Assembly: GCA_003062345.1 (NCBI GenBank)
Contig: PQCO01000295.1
Location: forward strand, 1-8,254
Direction: 5' to 3'
DNA from: Sedimenticola_A endophacoides
GTDB taxonomy: Bacteria > Pseudomonadota > Gammaproteobacteria > Chromatiales > Chromatiaceae
DNA length: 8,254 bases
Shown: piece by piece, positions 6,308 through 8,254 of the stretch
How the letters are laid out: each line of letters starts with the position of its first letter
Numbering within the stretch: position 1 is the first letter of the stretch
The notes under the pieces: generated by a model
Database searches by the model: none
Seen by the model: only the letters and a program-made list of their open reading frames with translations
Told to the model about the DNA's origin: nothing
Translations under genes and position numbers: made by a program

Positions 6308-7258
6308 TCAGCAGGCCCCGTATCCCCGGCCTTCGGTGGATGGTGTGGGGCGGCGTCCGCTCTGGAAACGAATCATATCGACCAGCATGTCGTTGGCCGG
6401 GGTGGCGATGGTGTGCCGGCGGCCAAGGCGGGAGACGGCGCCGTTGATGAAATCGATCTCGGTCTCACGGCCCCGGCGCAGATCCTGCAACATGGAGGAG
6501 TGATGGCCTGCGGTGGCCGGTAACTGCACCTCGCGCAGGTAATCGAGATACGCCCCGGGGGTGGGCCAGGGCAGTCCGGCGCCCTCGGCCACACTCACCG
6601 CGTGGGCCTCCGCCACCACCCGTTCGATGACGCGCCAGGCGTTGACGTCCGCCAGTTCGCCATAGGCCACCCCGGTGATCGCCCCGAGTGGGTTGAGGGC
6701 GCAGTTGTAGAGGGTCTTGGCCCACAGGTTGGCGCGGATGGTGTCGCTGCCCTCGACGTTCAGCCCCGCCGCCTGGAACAGTCCCACCAGACGTTGAACC
6801 GCCGGGTCCAGACCCTCCGGGAAGCGCCCCAGGCGGATCGGTCCCGCCTCCACCGTCACCTCGACCTCGGCGTTGTCGCGCCACTCGAAGCCGGTGATGA
6901 TGGTGCCGCCGATCACCCGGGCTGTGTATTCGCCGATGATCTCCTCATTACCGATCCCGTTGTGCAGGCTGACCACCTCGCAATTGCCAAGCAGCTTCCG
7001 GTACTGTTCGCACACCGCCCGCGTCTGCTGGGATTTGCAGGTGATCAGGCAGTAGTCGAAGGTGACCCCTTGCGGGGCCTCGGGCCCGGCCGCAAAGCGG
7101 TACCGGCCCCCGCCCCAGATCCCGCGCAGGGTGAACCCCTCGCGGGTGATGCGCGCGGCGTGTTGGGGGCGGCACACCGCGTGGACCTGACAGTGGGGGG
7201 AGAGTCGGGCGGCCAGGCTCAGCCCCACCGCTCCGGCGCCGAGTATCAGCAATCGCAT
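6308..7258 (-). CDS. panE: 2-dehydropantoate 2-reductase (ketopantoate reductase), 316 aa
   Basis: Predicted NADPH-dependent reduction of 2-dehydropantoate to pantoate, a step of pantothenate (vitamin B5) and coenzyme A synthesis in the cytoplasm. The N-terminal Rossmann fold has GAGAVG at 7-12. Lys75 in ITCKS and Asn100 in LHNGIGNEE fit the NADP/substrate-site residues Lys72 and Asn98 of E. coli PanE. The C-terminal helical domain has Lys181 in WAKTLYNCALNPLGA (E. coli catalytic Lys176) and Glu267 in GRETEIDFINGA (E. coli Glu256). Length is normal for the family (about 300). The start is the conventional one just before the first beta strand. The Shine-Dalgarno is poor: AAGAGG lies about 13 bases upstream. 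The gene is alone and converges with arsM; panB, panC and panD are not visible. ApbA/PanE-family members can act on other 2-oxo acids, so exact substrate is a family-based inference, but all key residues are present. Confidence 0.93.
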   Translation of the reverse strand: MRLLILGAGAVGLSLAARLSPHCQVHAVCRPQHAARITREGFTLRGIWGGGRYRFAAGPEAPQGVTFDYCLITCKSQQTRAVCEQYRKLLGNCEVVSLHNGIGNEEIIGEYTARVIGGTIITGFEWRDNAEVEVTVEAGPIRLGRFPEGLDPAVQRLVGLFQAAGLNVEGSDTIRANLWAKTLYNCALNPLGAITGVAYGELADVNAWRVIERVVAEAHAVSVAEGAGLPWPTPGAYLDYLREVQLPATAGHHSSMLQDLRRGRETEIDFINGAVSRLGRRHTIATPANDMLVDMIRFQSGRRPTPSTEGRGYGAC

Positions 7259-7300
7259 GGTCTGTATCGCGCCTCTTCTGAATGACTGCTGGAGGGAACG

Positions 7301-7329
7301 ATTCTAACCCGCATTGCTCGCCAGGCGAA
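7301..7329 (-). promoter_or_regulatory. Candidate panE promoter
   Basis: On the minus strand, TTCGCC (7324-7329, 3 of 6) is followed after 17 bases by TAGAAT (7301-7306, 5 of 6 to the -10 consensus). This would start transcription about 35 bases before the panE ATG. The -10 is good and the -35 poor. Confidence 0.4.
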
Positions 7330-7380
7330 CCGTATCCTGGGGTCATTCAACCGGATGGGTGACTGCCCGGCTGCAAGCGG

Positions 7381-7402
7381 GGTGGATCGTCCCTGATCCG
7401 CC
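7381..7402 (-). terminator. Possible hairpin downstream of the TauE/SafE gene
   Basis: GGATC (7384-7388) and GATCC (7395-7399) pair around a 6-base loop. The stem extends outward by two more G-C pairs past a T-G position, which becomes an A-C mismatch in the minus-strand transcript. It lies 23 bases after the permease stop and before the panE promoter region. There is no T-run, so the terminator role is only a suggestion. Confidence 0.22.
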
Positions 7403-7424
7403 GGCCCATTTGCCCGGTCGCCGC

Positions 7425-8126
7425 TCAGGCCGCCACCGCGAGGAGGAACTGCAGACCGAGCAGCAGTGCCATGACGAGCAGTACCCGGCGCAGCAGGTGG
7501 CGGTAGCTGTCGCCCGCGATGCGGCGCCGGATCGCCATGCCGACGAGCAGTGCGGCAACGGCGGCTGCGAGTACCGGCAGAACCAGGGGCGGCATCGCCC
7601 CCGGCAGCACCCCGGCCAGGGTGAACATCCCCAGCTGGGTACTCTTTCCGACCAGGAAGCAGAGGTTGAACAGCTGTACCATGGCACCCGCCGCGAGCCC
7701 GGCCTCCAGGGTGAAGATGACCAGTATCGGCACCATGACATTGGCCGTGCCTGCGGCGAAGCCGGCGCTCAGCCCGAACAGCAGCATGGCGAGCCGGGGG
7801 CGGGCGGTGATCCAGCGCAGGTCGAGCCGCCCGATGCGCTCCAGGTTGAGGTAGAGCAGGATCAGCAGGGCCAGCAGCAGTTTCATCGGCGCCGGGTCGG
7901 CATGCAGCAGCACGGCGGTACCGAGCGCGGTACCGGCCACGGCGTAGAGGGCGAGGGGCCAGTAGCGGTTGATACTGTGGCGCCAGCCGCCGCCGTCGGC
8001 GATGCTCAGGATATTGACCGCGATGTTGGGCAGGAGGGTGATCAGGATCGCGCTCTGCATCTCCATCACCAGCGCCAGCAGAGGGGTGGCGGTGAGGGGA
8101 AAGCCGAGACCGAGGGTGCCGTGCAC
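7425..8126 (-). CDS. TauE/SafE (TSUP) family membrane permease, 5'-truncated, probable pseudogene
   Basis: A highly hydrophobic 233-residue protein of the TauE/SafE (TSUP, PF01925) family, inner-membrane permeases linked to export or uptake of sulfite, sulfonates and other organic anions. The two-fold repeat typical of the family is visible: GTLGLGFPLTATPLLAL at residues 3-19 and SAGFAAGTANVMVPILVIF at 120-138. Six or seven membrane-length hydrophobic segments follow one another, with positive charges at the 197-214 loop. The reading frame begins at GTG 8126 inside the first conserved motif, so the usual 20-30 upstream residues and most of the first membrane helix are missing. A TAG stop lies two codons upstream in frame and there is no ribosome-binding site. 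The break falls where a structured repeat-rich stretch begins, so I infer disruption by insertion or rearrangement. The family is sure; the substrate is unknown; a functional shortened product is unlikely but not excluded. Confidence 0.82.
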   Translation of the reverse strand: MHGTLGLGFPLTATPLLALVMEMQSAILITLLPNIAVNILSIADGGGWRHSINRYWPLALYAVAGTALGTAVLLHADPAPMKLLLALLILLYLNLERIGRLDLRWITARPRLAMLLFGLSAGFAAGTANVMVPILVIFTLEAGLAAGAMVQLFNLCFLVGKSTQLGMFTLAGVLPGAMPPLVLPVLAAAVAALLVGMAIRRRIAGDSYRHLLRRVLLVMALLLGLQFLLAVAA

Positions 8127-8254
8127 CCGCTAACCGCCATGGAGAGCGAAGCGAAGGCGGTTAGTCCCCGATAGGCGTAGGCGCGGTTGTATGGCCGCAG
8201 TTACGACCGATAGGGAGTGACGTAGGGCATACAAATAGCGCATCCGACACGCCG
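8127..8254. repeat. Structured repeat-rich stretch (REP- or MITE-like) running off the window
   Basis: This segment holds two inverted repeats and a direct repeat, and no gene I can support. CTAACCGCC (8130-8138) and GGCGGTTAG (8156-8164) form a perfect 9-bp stem with a 17-base loop. GCGC-GG-TTGTATG (8181-8193) pairs with CATACAA-ATA-GCGC (8228-8241). CCGATAGG occurs at 8168-8175 and again at 8207-8214, each followed closely by CGTAGG. On the minus strand, TGTCGGATGCGC near the edge recalls enterobacterial REP elements. Its position against the broken permease supports a mobile or recombinogenic element; the family is unknown and the far end is not in the window. Confidence 0.5.

Noticed and set aside
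8130..8164. Integron attC-like site, because CTAACCGCC and GGCGGTTAG resemble paired core sites
   Set aside because: GTTAGTC does not fit the GTTRRRY core, the two arms are too close together, and no integrase or cassette structure is visible.
7314..8174. Plus-strand open frame (286 codons) opposite the TauE/SafE permease
   Set aside because: It is Gln/Glu/His/Arg-rich, the typical antisense image of a Leu/Ala/Val-rich membrane protein. The 6602-7285 plus-strand frame opposite panE is rejected on the same grounds.

Overview
The window looks like chromosomal DNA from a GC-rich gammaproteobacterium, perhaps near the sulfur-oxidising or Chromatiales-type lineages. This is inferred from protein style and base composition only. 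It holds four intact protein genes and a truncated gene remnant at each edge. There is no sign of rRNA, tRNA, CRISPR or phage.

Layout, left to right. Positions 1-120 carry unrecognised non-coding sequence with a 64-base interrupted inverted repeat that ends at about 120. Exactly there, the minus-strand remnant of a YaiI/YqxD (UPF0178) gene loses its homology, so it looks like an insertion or recombination scar. After a short divergent gap comes a large plus-strand Lon-like protease (434-2833). It meets a minus-strand EF-G-like translational GTPase (2865-4901) tail to tail, across a GC-rich hairpin. A 275-base divergent region then leads to a plus-strand arsenite methyltransferase, arsM (5177-6229), strikingly similar to animal AS3MT. 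It converges with a minus-strand ketopantoate reductase, panE (6308-7258). Further right is a minus-strand TauE/SafE-family membrane permease (7425-8126) missing its first transmembrane segment. It stops abruptly at a structured, repeat-rich stretch (8127-8254).

The genes do not form one operon: strands alternate as +, -, +, -, -, and each intact gene seems to be its own transcription unit. Functionally it is a mixed housekeeping and stress set: protein quality control (Lon-like), a translation-factor paralogue (EF-G-like), arsenic biotransformation (ArsM), pantothenate/CoA biosynthesis (PanE) and possible anion or sulfur-compound export (TauE/SafE). No arsR, arsC or arsB gene accompanies arsM.

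I saw no convincing undescribed multi-gene system. The points most worth a second look are the AS3MT-like cysteine layout and Gly/Cys tail of ArsM with its G-quadruplex-like coding tract, the two edge truncations against structured DNA, and the departures from consensus in the nucleotide-binding motifs of the Lon-like and EF-G-like proteins.
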